This document shows positions 17,745 through 26,201 of a stretch of 64,000 bases of DNA, one piece after another; the stretch's first letter is position 1; every line of letters begins with the position of its first letter. Below the pieces are notes generated by a model, which saw nothing but the letters and a program-made list of their open reading frames with translations, made no database searches and was not told where the DNA came from. Source of the stretch: Lysobacter enzymogenes (lineage in GTDB: Bacteria; Pseudomonadota; Gammaproteobacteria; Xanthomonadales; Xanthomonadaceae); the NCBI RefSeq assembly GCF_900106525.1, contig NZ_FNOG01000002.1:471347-535346 (forward strand), read 5' to 3'. Made by a program: the position numbers and the translations under genes.

Positions 17745-18644
17745 ATGGCAGACGCAGGCAACGGAGTTTCCGGTTCGGATTCCTCGCGCAACGCATCCGA
17801 CGCCGCGCAACGCTCGGCCGAAACCGCCGCCGCGCAGCAGGCCGCCGCCGACAAGGCCGCCGCCGACGCCGTCGCGGCCGCCGCGGTCGATCCGGTCCAG
17901 GCCGCGCCGGTCGACCTGAGCATTTCGCCAGCGACGATCTCGCAACTCAGCGCCATCCCCGTGGACACGGTGCCCAACCTGGCCTCGTTCCCCACCCTCG
18001 GCGGCGTGCCGACCGCGGCCACCTACGCCGACATCGCCCAGAAACCGGCGGTGCCGGCGAGCATCGAAACCAACGTCTGGTCGCCGAGCTTCAGCATCAC
18101 TCCGAACGAGCCGGCCGCGGTGGCCGCCGCGTCGCTCAGCGATGTCTCGATCAATCTCGGCCTGAACCATGTCGGCGACTTCAACGCCAGCATCGAAGCG
18201 CGCATGGACATCGCGCCGGCCAGCGTGACCGGCTTCGCCAGCGTCAGCTTCAACAACAGCTTCGACAGCCTCAGCCTGAGCACGACGCTGGGCCCGTTCG
18301 GGCCGAACTCCACGCCGAACTACAGCGCCACCCTCGCCGGCAAGACCACGCTGGGCAACCTCGCCGATTTCGATTTCAGCGCCAGCGCGACCTTCAACAA
18401 CCAGGGCTTCGACAACGCCGCGGCCAGCGGCAAGCTCACCCGCAGCATCGCCGAAGGCTGGAGCGGCTCGGTGCAGTTGGGCGTCAGCGCCGACCGCCAA
18501 GGCGTTAACCGGCTCAACGGCGAAGGCGCGCTGGACATGAACCAGAACGGCCTGAATGTCGGCTTCGTCGGCCGCGGCAGCGTCGATCTGCGCACGGGCG
18601 ATACCAGCGGCTACTTCGGCGTCCACGCCAAGGGACAGTTCTGA
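17745..18644 (+). CDS. Unrecognised beta-rich protein with an alanine-rich N-terminus
   Basis: I do not recognise this 299-residue protein. Residues 1-50 are Ala/Asp-rich and look helical (AETAAAQQAAADKAAADAVA), and there is no signal peptide. Residues 105-299 alternate polar and hydrophobic residues in many short strands with Gly/Asn turns, and the chain ends in Phe (GYFGVHAKGQF), a feature of outer-membrane beta-barrels. A strong Shine-Dalgarno (AGGAGGG, 17731-17737) precedes the ATG, so it is probably well translated. Options are a surface or secreted protein using a non-Sec route, or a soluble beta-solenoid-like protein. It is convergent with pilU and separated from it by a terminator. 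Confidence 0.7.
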   Translation: MADAGNGVSGSDSSRNASDAAQRSAETAAAQQAAADKAAADAVAAAAVDPVQAAPVDLSISPATISQLSAIPVDTVPNLASFPTLGGVPTAATYADIAQKPAVPASIETNVWSPSFSITPNEPAAVAAASLSDVSINLGLNHVGDFNASIEARMDIAPASVTGFASVSFNNSFDSLSLSTTLGPFGPNSTPNYSATLAGKTTLGNLADFDFSASATFNNQGFDNAAASGKLTRSIAEGWSGSVQLGVSADRQGVNRLNGEGALDMNQNGLNVGFVGRGSVDLRTGDTSGYFGVHAKGQF

Positions 18645-18649
18645 CGCCA

Positions 18650-18683
18650 TAAAAAAAGAAGCCAGCTTTCGCTGGCCTCTTCG
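18650..18683 (-). terminator. Intrinsic terminator downstream of pilU
   Basis: Read on the minus strand, GAAGAGGCCAGC-GAAA-GCTGGCTTC forms a hairpin that is followed by a run of seven T residues. It lies 28 bases beyond the pilU stop and 6 bases from the end of the opposite gene. Confidence 0.8.
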
Positions 18684-18710
18684 AACAAGCGTCTCGATGC
18701 GACCGGGCGC

Positions 18711-19877
18711 TCACCGCACCTCAGCCACCTCAACCCCATCCAGCCCCTGCGACAAGGTCCGCGCGTCGCCGCCCTGCGCCAGCTTGATGCGCAGGCGCAC
18801 CTCGTTCTGCGAGTCGGCGTAGCGCAGCGCGTCTTCGTAGCTGATCTCGCCGGCCTGGTACAGCTCGAACAGGGCCTGGTCGAAGGTCTTCATGCCGAGC
18901 TGCACGGAGTCCTTCATCAGCTCTTTCAGCTTGTGGATCTCGCCGTCGCGGATGTAGTCCTGCGCCAGCGGGGTGCCGAGCAGGATCTCCATCGCCACCC
19001 GGCGGCCCTTGCCGTCGGGAGTCGGGATCAGCTGCTGCGCGACCACGCCCTTGAGGTTCAGCGACAAGTCCATCAGCAGCTGCAGGCGGCGGTCTTCGGG
19101 GAAGAAGTTGATGATGCGGTCCATCGCCTGGTTGGCGTTGTTGGCGTGCAGCGTGCACAGCACCAGGTGGCCGGTTTCGGCGAAGGCGATGGCGTGGTCC
19201 ATGCCTTCGCGGGTGCGCACCTCGCCGATCATGATCACGTCCGGCGCCTGGCGCAGGGTGTTCTTCAGCGCGGCGTCCCAGCTGTCGGTGTCGATGCCGA
19301 CTTCGCGCTGGGTGATGATGCAGCCCTCGTGGCGGTGCACGAACTCGATCGGGTCTTCGATGGTGATGATGTGGCCGGTCGAGTTCTGGTTGCGGTAGCC
19401 GATCATCGCCGCCAGCGAGGTCGACTTGCCGGTGCCGGTGGCGCCGACGAAGATGATGATGCCGCGCTTGGTCATCGCCAGCGTCTTGATGATCGGCGGC
19501 AGGTTCAGCTCTTCGACGGTCGGGATCTTGGTCTCGATCCGGCGCAGCACCATGCCGACCTGGTTGCGCTGGTAGAAGCAGCTCACGCGAAAGCGGCCGA
19601 CGCCGGTGACGCCGATGGCGAAGTTGCACTCGTGGGTCTTTTCGAACTCTTCGCGCTGCTGCGGGCTCATCACGTTCAGCACGAGGTCGCGGCTTTGCTG
19701 CGGCGTCAGCGGGTTCTGGGTGATCGGCGCGATCTTGCCGTGCACCTTCATCGACGGCGGCATGCCGGCGGTGATGAACAAGTCGGAGGCGCGCTGGTGC
19801 GCCATCAGCTTGAGGAAGGAGGTGAAATCGATCGCGCCGGAGGCGGTGGTCGGATTGGTCGGAGCGGGCGTGTTCAT
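18711..19877 (-). CDS. pilU: Type IV pilus retraction ATPase PilU
   Basis: The 388-residue protein is a PilT/PilU-type hexameric ATPase with Walker A GATGTGKST (residues 145-153), the Asp box ITIEDPIEFVH, Walker B and the His box LCTLHANNANQ. Its longer N-terminus and C-terminal extension, and its position downstream of pilT, identify it as PilU. PilU acts with PilT to power pilus retraction and twitching motility at the inner membrane. The pilT stop is 115 bases upstream on the same strand. Confidence 0.95.
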   Translation of the reverse strand: MNTPAPTNPTTASGAIDFTSFLKLMAHQRASDLFITAGMPPSMKVHGKIAPITQNPLTPQQSRDLVLNVMSPQQREEFEKTHECNFAIGVTGVGRFRVSCFYQRNQVGMVLRRIETKIPTVEELNLPPIIKTLAMTKRGIIIFVGATGTGKSTSLAAMIGYRNQNSTGHIITIEDPIEFVHRHEGCIITQREVGIDTDSWDAALKNTLRQAPDVIMIGEVRTREGMDHAIAFAETGHLVLCTLHANNANQAMDRIINFFPEDRRLQLLMDLSLNLKGVVAQQLIPTPDGKGRRVAMEILLGTPLAQDYIRDGEIHKLKELMKDSVQLGMKTFDQALFELYQAGEISYEDALRYADSQNEVRLRIKLAQGGDARTLSQGLDGVEVAEVR

Positions 19878-19992
19878 GCGGCTACCTCCTCGGGAGGTCG
19901 TTTACGGCGGCGAGGGCCGTCGGGGGATGTGGTGCTCGCGGCTGGCGCGACGTCGTCGGGCGGCGCGGCAGGCGCGCCGCCGGGGCGGGGCG

Positions 19993-21030
19993 TCATTCGA
20001 ACAGACGCTTGTCCTTGGCGTACTCGCGGGCCTGCGGGCGCAGGATCAGGCCGCGCTTGACCAGGTCTTGCAGGTGCTGGTCCAGGGTCATCATGCCGAA
20101 GTTCTGGCCGGTCTGGATCGCCGAATACATCTGCGCGACCTTGTCCTCGCGGATCAGGTTGCGGATGGCGGGGATGCCGACCATGATTTCCCAGGCCGCG
20201 GTACGGCCGCCGCCGACCTTCTTCAGCAGCGCCTGCGAGATCACCGCGCGCAACGATTCCGACAGCATCGAGCGCACCATCGGCTTTTCGCCGGCGGGGA
20301 ACACGTCGATGATGCGGTCCACGGTCTTGGCCGCCGAGGAGGTGTGCAGGGTGCCGAACACCAGGTGGCCGGTTTCCGCGGCGGTCAGCGCCAGGCGGAT
20401 GGTTTCCAGGTCGCGCAACTCGCCCACGAGGATGTAGTCGGGGTCTTCGCGCAGCGCCGAGCGCAGGGCCTCGTTGAAGCCGTGGGTGTCGCGGTGGACT
20501 TCGCGCTGGTTGATCAGGCACTTCTGCGAGGTGTGCACGAACTCGATCGGGTCTTCGACCGAGAGGATGTGCGCGTACTCGCTCTTGTTGATGTGGTCGA
20601 TCATCGCCGCCAGCGTGGTCGACTTGCCCGAGCCGGTCGGCCCGGTCACCAGGATCAGGCCCTGCGGCTGCTCGATCAGCTGGCGGAAGATCGGCGGACA
20701 GCCCAGGTCTTCGAGGGTCAGCACCTCGGAGGGAATGGTACGGAACACCGCGCCGGCGCCGCGGTTCTGGTTGAAGGCGTTGACGCGGAAGCGCGCCAGG
20801 CCGGGGATCTCGAAGGAGAAGTCGACTTCCAGGAACTCTTCGAAGTCGCGCCGCTGCTTGTCCGACATGATGTCGTAGACCAGCGCGTGCACCTGCTTGT
20901 GGTCCAGGGCCGGGATGTTGATCCGGCGCACGTCGCCGTCGACCCGGATCATCGGCGGCAGGCCGGCCGAAAGATGCAAGTCGGATGCTTTGTTCTTTAC
21001 CGAAAACGCCAGAAGTTCGGCGATATCCAT
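19993..21030 (-). CDS. pilT: Type IV pilus retraction ATPase PilT
   Basis: At 345 residues it has the canonical PilT length and start (MDIAELLAF). It shows Walker A GPTGSGKST (130-138), the Asp box LSVEDPIEFVH, the His box FGTLHTSSAAKT and the conserved C-terminal AIRNLIREDK motif needed for retraction. It drives depolymerisation of type IV pili, which many lysobacters use for surface gliding or twitching. It is the first gene of the pilT-pilU pair and is divergent from yggS. Confidence 0.97.
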   Translation of the reverse strand: MDIAELLAFSVKNKASDLHLSAGLPPMIRVDGDVRRINIPALDHKQVHALVYDIMSDKQRRDFEEFLEVDFSFEIPGLARFRVNAFNQNRGAGAVFRTIPSEVLTLEDLGCPPIFRQLIEQPQGLILVTGPTGSGKSTTLAAMIDHINKSEYAHILSVEDPIEFVHTSQKCLINQREVHRDTHGFNEALRSALREDPDYILVGELRDLETIRLALTAAETGHLVFGTLHTSSAAKTVDRIIDVFPAGEKPMVRSMLSESLRAVISQALLKKVGGGRTAAWEIMVGIPAIRNLIREDKVAQMYSAIQTGQNFGMMTLDQHLQDLVKRGLILRPQAREYAKDKRLFE

Positions 21031-21228
21031 GCGTGCTCCCCGCACTGCGCTTGGGCCCGTTCGCGGGCCCGTAAAAAACCAGCCACTTAAGGCAACCGAA
21101 CTGCGAGCGGCCCGTTGCCGTCGAGTGGCCCGATCGCAACCGTAAAGCTGGAACCAAACCACCCCCAAGAGGCAGTATAGCCCCGCCGGGGCCGCCCCGT
21201 TCCACCCTTCCTCACAGGATTTCCCCAC

Positions 21229-21927
21229 GTGCACGCGCACGTACTTCACGACATCTTGCAACAGTTGCGCCGCGCGGCGCACGACGCCGGCCGGCCGGTA
21301 CCTCGATTGCTTGCGGTCAGTAAGACCCAGGATGAGACCGCGGTCGCGGAACTGGCCTTGCAGGGCCAGGACGCGTTCGGCGAGAACTACGTTCAGGAGG
21401 CTGCGGCCAAGCGCACGGCGATGGCGGCCACGGCCGCGGCCGGGCGGGCGCTGGAATGGCATCTGATCGGCCATCTGCAGTCCAACAAGGCCGCCGAGGC
21501 GGCGGCGCTGTTCGACTGGGTGCACACCGTGGACCGGCCCAAGCTGGCGACGGCGCTGGCCCGGCACCGCCGCGCCGGCACGCCGCTCGACGTGCTGATC
21601 CAGGTCAACATCGACGACGAGGCCAGCAAGCACGGCTGCCGCCCCGGCGACGTGCCGGCGCTGGCCGCGGCGATCGCCGCCGAGCCGGCGCTGCGCCTGC
21701 GCGGGCTGATGGTGATCCCGACCCCGCATGACGACCCGGAGCAGCGCCGGCCCTCGTTCCGCCGCGCCAAGGCCTTGTTCGACGCGCTCGCCGCGCAGTT
21801 CGCCGGGGTGGACACCTTGTCGATGGGCATGAGCGACGACTTCGCCATCGCCGTCGCCGAGGGCTCGACCCTGGTGCGGATCGGCACCGCCCTGTTCGGC
21901 GCGCGCCCGCCCAAGGCTGCGCCATGA
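21229..21927 (+). CDS. Pyridoxal phosphate homeostasis protein YggS
   Basis: The 232-residue protein is the alanine-racemase-fold PLP-binding YggS/PROSC family, with the PLP lysine at position 32 (LLAVSKTQ), AFGENYVQEA, EWHLIGHLQSNK and LSMGMSDDF. It buffers free PLP in the cytosol. It starts with GTG. The stop overlaps the next start by 4 bases, which forms a yggS-hypothetical-proC-DUF4426 operon similar to the yggS-proC arrangement of pseudomonads. Confidence 0.94.
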   Translation: MHAHVLHDILQQLRRAAHDAGRPVPRLLAVSKTQDETAVAELALQGQDAFGENYVQEAAAKRTAMAATAAAGRALEWHLIGHLQSNKAAEAAALFDWVHTVDRPKLATALARHRRAGTPLDVLIQVNIDDEASKHGCRPGDVPALAAAIAAEPALRLRGLMVIPTPHDDPEQRRPSFRRAKALFDALAAQFAGVDTLSMGMSDDFAIAVAEGSTLVRIGTALFGARPPKAAP

Positions 21928-22481
21928 GCCGCGGCCGGATCGTGTTCGAAGGCAACCCGTGGCCGGAAGGCCATGCGGTCGAGGCGTTCGAATGGAGCGC
22001 GCGGGTCGAGGACGGCGAGGTCTGGTTCGACCTGCACCTGGTCAGCGCCGCCTACTACGCCGAGCGCGAGATCGAAGAGGACGAGGACGAACCCGAGGAC
22101 GACAGCTGGAAGTCGCCGTCGGTGTGGGGCAACTATCACCGCTGCACCCTGTCGTCGACCTTCTGGGGCGAGCACGGCGGCTTTCGTGCCGGCCCGCTGG
22201 CGCAGCTGTCCGCCGCGGCGCTGGACGGCGCCGAGTTCGTGGTCGATCCGGTCGGCGAAGAGATCGACGACGCCGACGAGCTCGCCTTCGGCCTGTACCT
22301 GCTCGGCCACGACAGCGCGGTCGAACACCGCATCCGCTTCCTCCGCCGCGGCGACAGCGAGCGCTTCGATATCCTGTGGAGCGGCCGGATCGCGCTGACC
22401 TACGTCGGGCGCTACCGGCCCGACTACCGCTTCCAGGCGCGCATCGAGGATGTACCGATGCCGACGCCGCGCTTACCCTGA
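21924..22481 (+). CDS. Conserved-looking hypothetical protein between yggS and proC
   Basis: This 185-residue protein is not recognised. It is cytosolic by sequence, has an acidic run (EIEEDEDEPEDDSW, about residues 50-63), and many Trp, Tyr and Phe residues in a mixed beta pattern. It is coupled to yggS by a 4-base ATGA overlap and followed 23 bases later by proC, so it is part of the operon. A role linked to PLP or proline metabolism is only a context guess. Confidence 0.75.
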   Translation: MSRGRIVFEGNPWPEGHAVEAFEWSARVEDGEVWFDLHLVSAAYYAEREIEEDEDEPEDDSWKSPSVWGNYHRCTLSSTFWGEHGGFRAGPLAQLSAAALDGAEFVVDPVGEEIDDADELAFGLYLLGHDSAVEHRIRFLRRGDSERFDILWSGRIALTYVGRYRPDYRFQARIEDVPMPTPRLP

Positions 22482-22504
22482 CTCCACGATCCGGTCCCGA
22501 CTCC

Positions 22505-23347
22505 ATGCCCAACGCTCCCGCTTCCCCGTCCCACTCGCCCGTCCTGGCCTTCATCGGCGGCGGCAACATGGCGCGCAGCCTGATCGGCGGCCTGATCGCG
22601 CGCGGCGCCGACCCGGCCCGCCTGCGCGTGGCCGAGCCGGTGCCGGCGCTGCGCGAGGCGCTGGCGCGCGACTTCGGCGTGCCGGTGTTCGACAGCGGCG
22701 AACAGGCGGTGCAAGGCGCGCAGGTGTGGTTGCTGGCGGTGAAGCCGCAGGTGATGCGCGAGGTCTGCGCCTCGCTGGCCGCGCAGGCGCGCGCGCAGGC
22801 GCCGCTGGCGATCTCGATCGCCGCCGGCATCACCGCCGGCCAGCTCGATCGCTGGCTCGGCGGCGGCGCGGCGGTGGTGCGGGCGATGCCCAACACCCCG
22901 GCCCTGCTCGGCGCCGGCATCACCGGCCTGTACGCCAACGCCGCGGCGCGGCCGCGCTTCGACCAGGCCGCCGAACTGCTGTCGGCGGTCGGCCCGACCG
23001 TGCGCATCGACGACGAGGCGCAGATGGACGCGGTCACCGCGGTCTCCGGCAGCGGCCCGGCCTATCTGTTCCTGCTGGCCGAAGCGATGCAGCAAGCCGG
23101 CCAAGCGCAAGGCCTGGACGCCGACGCCGCGCGCGCGCTGGTCGTGCAGACCCTGCTCGGCGCGGCGACCATGCTGCAGGCCAGCGACGAACCGGCGGCG
23201 ACGCTGCGCGCGCGGGTGACCTCGCCGGGCGGCACCACCCAGGCCGCGGTGGAAACCTTCGAAGCCGGCGGCCTGCGCGAACTGGTCGACCGCGCGATCG
23301 CCGCCGCGACCGAGCGCGGCCGGCAGTTGTCGGCGGCGAACGAATGA
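22505..23347 (+). CDS. proC: Pyrroline-5-carboxylate reductase
   Basis: The 280-residue enzyme reduces 1-pyrroline-5-carboxylate to proline with NAD(P)H. It shows the Rossmann motif FIGGGNMARSLIGGLI, VKPQVM, RAMPNTPALLGAG, and the C-terminal signature TAVSGSGPAYLFLLAEAM through VTSPGGTTQAAVE. Its start ATG at 22505 lies 23 bases after the previous gene. The stop overlaps the next start by 4 bases. Confidence 0.96.
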   Translation: MPNAPASPSHSPVLAFIGGGNMARSLIGGLIARGADPARLRVAEPVPALREALARDFGVPVFDSGEQAVQGAQVWLLAVKPQVMREVCASLAAQARAQAPLAISIAAGITAGQLDRWLGGGAAVVRAMPNTPALLGAGITGLYANAAARPRFDQAAELLSAVGPTVRIDDEAQMDAVTAVSGSGPAYLFLLAEAMQQAGQAQGLDADAARALVVQTLLGAATMLQASDEPAATLRARVTSPGGTTQAAVETFEAGGLRELVDRAIAAATERGRQLSAANE

Positions 23348-23826
23348 GCGGCCCGCTGCGTTATCGCTCCGGCCGCATAGCCGCCGCATTGACGCTGGCG
23401 CTGATGGCCGCGTGCGGACGCGAGTCCTCGGTGCCGCCGACGCAGGGCAATGCCGCCGGCAGCGAGAGCGTCAAGGTCGGCGAGGTGGTCATGCACCTCA
23501 CTGCGGTGCAGACCGACAAGCTGCCCGAGCAGGTGGTGCGCCGCTACGGCGTGCCGCGCGATGCGCGCACGGTGCTGCTGGTGATGTCGCTGCGGCAAGG
23601 CGAAGACGCCGACGCGCGCGCGCTGAGCGCGCAGCGCATCCAGGCCACCGCGACCGACCTGCTCGGCCGCAAGCAGACCGTGAGCATGCACGAGATGCGC
23701 GACGGCGAACTGATCGACTACATCGGTACCGCCCAGGTGTCGCCGCCGGACACGCTGCGGTTCGAGGTGGTGGCCGACAACGGCCACGGCATCCATCGGG
23801 CCAAGTTCAACCGGGATTATTTCTGA
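23344..23826 (+). CDS. DUF4426-like exported lipoprotein
   Basis: The 160-residue protein has a basic N-terminus, a hydrophobic segment and a lipobox-like LMAAC, followed by a beta-rich domain (VGEVVMHLTAVQTDKLPEQVVRRYGV... TVLLVMSLR). This resembles DUF4426 proteins, which in Pseudomonas also occur near yggS, proC and met genes. The function is unknown; the likely location is the periplasmic face of the envelope. It is coupled to proC by an ATGA overlap and is the last gene of the operon. Confidence 0.8.
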   Translation: MSGPLRYRSGRIAAALTLALMAACGRESSVPPTQGNAAGSESVKVGEVVMHLTAVQTDKLPEQVVRRYGVPRDARTVLLVMSLRQGEDADARALSAQRIQATATDLLGRKQTVSMHEMRDGELIDYIGTAQVSPPDTLRFEVVADNGHGIHRAKFNRDYF

Positions 23827-23839
23827 GGCTTGCCTCTGC

Positions 23840-23861
23840 AGCCGGCGCTGCGGCGCCGGCT
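23840..23861. terminator. Hairpin between convergent genes (DUF4426-like and lipase foldase)
   Basis: AGCCGGCGC-TGCG-GCGCCGGCT is a perfect 9-bp stem just after the stop codon at 23826. It could stop transcripts from both sides, but there is no T-run, so the call is tentative. Confidence 0.4.
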
Positions 23862-23928
23862 GGGCGACGCCGCGGCTGACGCAACAAGACCGTCCGCAAC
23901 GCGCGCGACGATACGCAGCATCAGCGCC

Positions 23929-24933
23929 TCACTGCCCCGGCAACCCACCGTTGCGCGTCAACGCATCCACCCGCCGCCGCTCGTTCGGATCGAACCCGGC
24001 CAGCAACGCATCCAGCCGCCGGCGCCGCTGGTCCTGGCTGAGGCCGCCGTCGGCCAGCACGCGCTGACGCTGCGCGGCGTAACTGCGCAAGCGCAGTTGC
24101 CACTGCGCGCGCTGCTGGTCGAGCTCGCCCAGGCGCTGCGCCGCGGCCGCGCCGAACTGCGCTTCGCGCGCGGCGTAACGCGCGGCCGGGTCGGCGCCGT
24201 CGCGCTCGAACCGCTGCTCCTGATCCAACGCATCGCGCCACTGCGCGCTCGCCTGTAGCGCCGGCGCGGCCGCAGCCTCGTCGTTCAATTCGGCCGCGCG
24301 CCGCGCGCGTTGCGCCGGATCGGATTCGGCCGACAGCGCGCCGCGCGCTTGTGCGCGCTGTTGCGCCAGCCGGTAGTCGGCTTCGTCCTGTGCGTAGAAG
24401 GCGTCGGCCAAGGCAGCGCCGAGGCGCTCGCGGCGCAGCACGCGCACGCGCTCGAACGCCGCGTCGGCGCCGCCGGCGGCTTGCGCCGTCGCCACCGAGT
24501 CGCGCTCCAGCGCGACGTACGCGTCGTACCACGCCAGCACCGTGGCCAGCGCCGGCGGCGGCAACTGCGGGTGCAGGTGCAGCGCCAGCGCCGAACGGAT
24601 CGCCTCGGGCGACTGTTCGCCGCTGCGGGCGAGGAAGTAGTCGAACAAGCGGCGCAGTTCGCGATCGGCGCGCGGCCGGCCGAGCGCGTCCAGCGCGGCC
24701 GCGCCGTCGATCTGGGTGTCGCGCAGCGAATCGCGCGGCGCCGGCGCGAGCGCCGCGGCCTCGGCGGGTGCGGCGCCGTCCGGATCGGCCAGCTTGCCGC
24801 CGGCGCCGCTGCTGATCACCGGCGCCGACGACAGCAGCAGCGGGCGTTCCAGCACGCCGCCGACGGCGAACACCGCGGCGATCGACAGCACCGCCACCGC
24901 CGCCATCGCCAGGCCCAGCGCGGTATCGCGCAT
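23929..24933 (-). CDS. Lipase-specific foldase (lipase chaperone)
   Basis: The 334-residue protein has an N-terminal membrane anchor (about residues 5-28), an Ala/Pro-rich linker, and then the foldase signature RELRRLFDYFLARSGE (about residues 92-107), with helical repeats to the end. It is the Lif/LipB type of steric chaperone that folds the cognate lipase in the periplasm before type II secretion. It starts 3 bases after the lipase gene ends, so the pair is cotranscribed in the usual order. Confidence 0.93.
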   Translation of the reverse strand: MRDTALGLAMAAVAVLSIAAVFAVGGVLERPLLLSSAPVISSGAGGKLADPDGAAPAEAAALAPAPRDSLRDTQIDGAAALDALGRPRADRELRRLFDYFLARSGEQSPEAIRSALALHLHPQLPPPALATVLAWYDAYVALERDSVATAQAAGGADAAFERVRVLRRERLGAALADAFYAQDEADYRLAQQRAQARGALSAESDPAQRARRAAELNDEAAAAPALQASAQWRDALDQEQRFERDGADPAARYAAREAQFGAAAAQRLGELDQQRAQWQLRLRSYAAQRQRVLADGGLSQDQRRRRLDALLAGFDPNERRRVDALTRNGGLPGQ

Positions 24934-24936
24934 GGC

Positions 24937-25881
24937 TTACAGCCCCGCGTTCTTGAGCCGGTTGAGATGCGCGCGGTAGACGCTGGTCGGGTTGGCGCTG
25001 AACACGCCGCGCAGGCCGGCGATCTGGTTGACCTCGTCGAGGTGGTTCCACTCGTAGTCGTCGCGGATCACCTGACCCCAGTGGCTGGAGCAGCGACCGA
25101 CCAGGCCGTCGTTGGCTTCGCCGCCGAACAGCAGGCCGCCGGCGATCATCGCCGGGTCCGACAGATCCAGCCAGTTGGTTGAGTTGGACACGCCGCCGAA
25201 CGAGTAATAACGCACCCCGCCGGCCGTCGCCGCGCCGCTGCCGCAGGCGTTGGTCGGCTTGCCTTGCGGATAGCGCGCGTTGAAGCGCGCCGAGCCGGCG
25301 CTGTCGAGCGCCTTCAGCGCGGCCAGCGAATCCTGCGGCGACTGCCCGCCGGACAGCGTGCCGATCAACGACGCGAAGGCGTTGACGAACGAGGCCACCA
25401 GCGGCCGCAGCGGCGAACCGTCGGGCAACACCGCGCCGACCGTGTCGGCGACCTTGCTGCCGGCGTGCGGCGAACCGATCGAGGTCATCGAGGCGACCAG
25501 GTCCGGCCGCACCGCCGCGACATAACGCGCGGTCGGGCCGCCCTGGCTGTGGCCGACCAGGTTGAACTTGGTGTAGCCGTGCAGCGCCTTCAGGGTTTCC
25601 AGTTGGCCGATCAGTTGCTCGCCGCGCATTTCGTTGGAATTGGCCGCCGACACCTGGGCCACGTAAACCGTCGCCCCGCCGTCGCGTAGCGCCTGCGGAA
25701 TCCCGAACCAGTAGTCGTAGACGCCGCCGATCGCGTCGAAGCCGAACAGCCCGTGCACCAGCACCACCGGGTAGCGGGTCTTGGTGTAGTCGTCGGCGCT
25801 GGCGGGGAAGGCCGCGGCGCAGCACAGCAGGGCGAACAGCACGGGCGCGCCGAACAGGCGGCGCAGGTTGAGTCGCGACAT
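24937..25881 (-). CDS. Secreted triacylglycerol lipase (family I.1/I.2)
   Basis: The 314-residue precursor has a signal peptide (cleavage likely after ASA at about residue 29). The mature lipase has the oxyanion loop VVLVHGLFGFD, nucleophile Ser112 in GHSQGG, SIGSPHAGSKVAD, a calcium/acid region (EANDGLVGRCSSHWG) and the catalytic His in EWNHLDEVNQ. Two cysteines (NACGSG and GRCSS) could form the family disulphide. A strong GGAGGG precedes the ATG. Foldase dependence is inferred from the adjacent foldase gene. Confidence 0.95.
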   Translation of the reverse strand: MSRLNLRRLFGAPVLFALLCCAAAFPASADDYTKTRYPVVLVHGLFGFDAIGGVYDYWFGIPQALRDGGATVYVAQVSAANSNEMRGEQLIGQLETLKALHGYTKFNLVGHSQGGPTARYVAAVRPDLVASMTSIGSPHAGSKVADTVGAVLPDGSPLRPLVASFVNAFASLIGTLSGGQSPQDSLAALKALDSAGSARFNARYPQGKPTNACGSGAATAGGVRYYSFGGVSNSTNWLDLSDPAMIAGGLLFGGEANDGLVGRCSSHWGQVIRDDYEWNHLDEVNQIAGLRGVFSANPTSVYRAHLNRLKNAGL

Positions 25882-26201
25882 GGTCCCTCCGCAGGACACG
25901 ACGGCAGCGCGCCGACGCCACGACTGTACGAATGGGTATGGCGGGAACACGCCGCGCTGCACCATACCGTGGGGAACTGTGAACTGGACGGGGGAAACGA
26001 TGGTGCGGGGTGGCGGGAAATGCTGCGCCGCATCGTAGTTTGCGCGGTAACTGTATTTTCGCGGTCGCGGCTCGCGCCGCTCCTACAGGGAGCCCATGTA
26101 GGAGCGGCGCGAGCCGCGACCGCGAAAATCCAACCACGACGCCACCGCCCCATCCCCCGAATCGCCGACAATGGCAGCCCCCGCTGTCGACACCTGGACC
26201 C
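25882..26201. other. Intergenic region lipase-cobalamin-binding protein with a palindromic repeat
   Basis: This 320-base divergent spacer contains the inverted repeat at 26055-26129 and no supported gene. The open frame that runs through it is an upstream extension of the next gene and has repeat-derived sequence, not protein-like composition. Confidence 0.5.
26055..26129. repeat. Dispersed inverted repeat, 'TGTAGGAGCGGCGCGAGCCG' family
   Basis: Arms of 33 bases at 26055-26087 and 26097-26129 are perfect complements separated by nine bases. Each arm holds the nested palindrome CGGCTCGCGCCG. Related copies are at 29628-29724, 39603-39685 and 53102-53202, all intergenic. The size and placement suggest a transposase-mobilised REP-like (possibly RAYT-linked) element. 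Confidence 0.85.

Noticed and set aside
26010..26201. A longer cobalamin-binding protein with an N-terminal signal sequence
   Set aside because: The upstream codons come from the palindromic repeat and do not form a signal peptide; the domain starts right at the ATG 26202.
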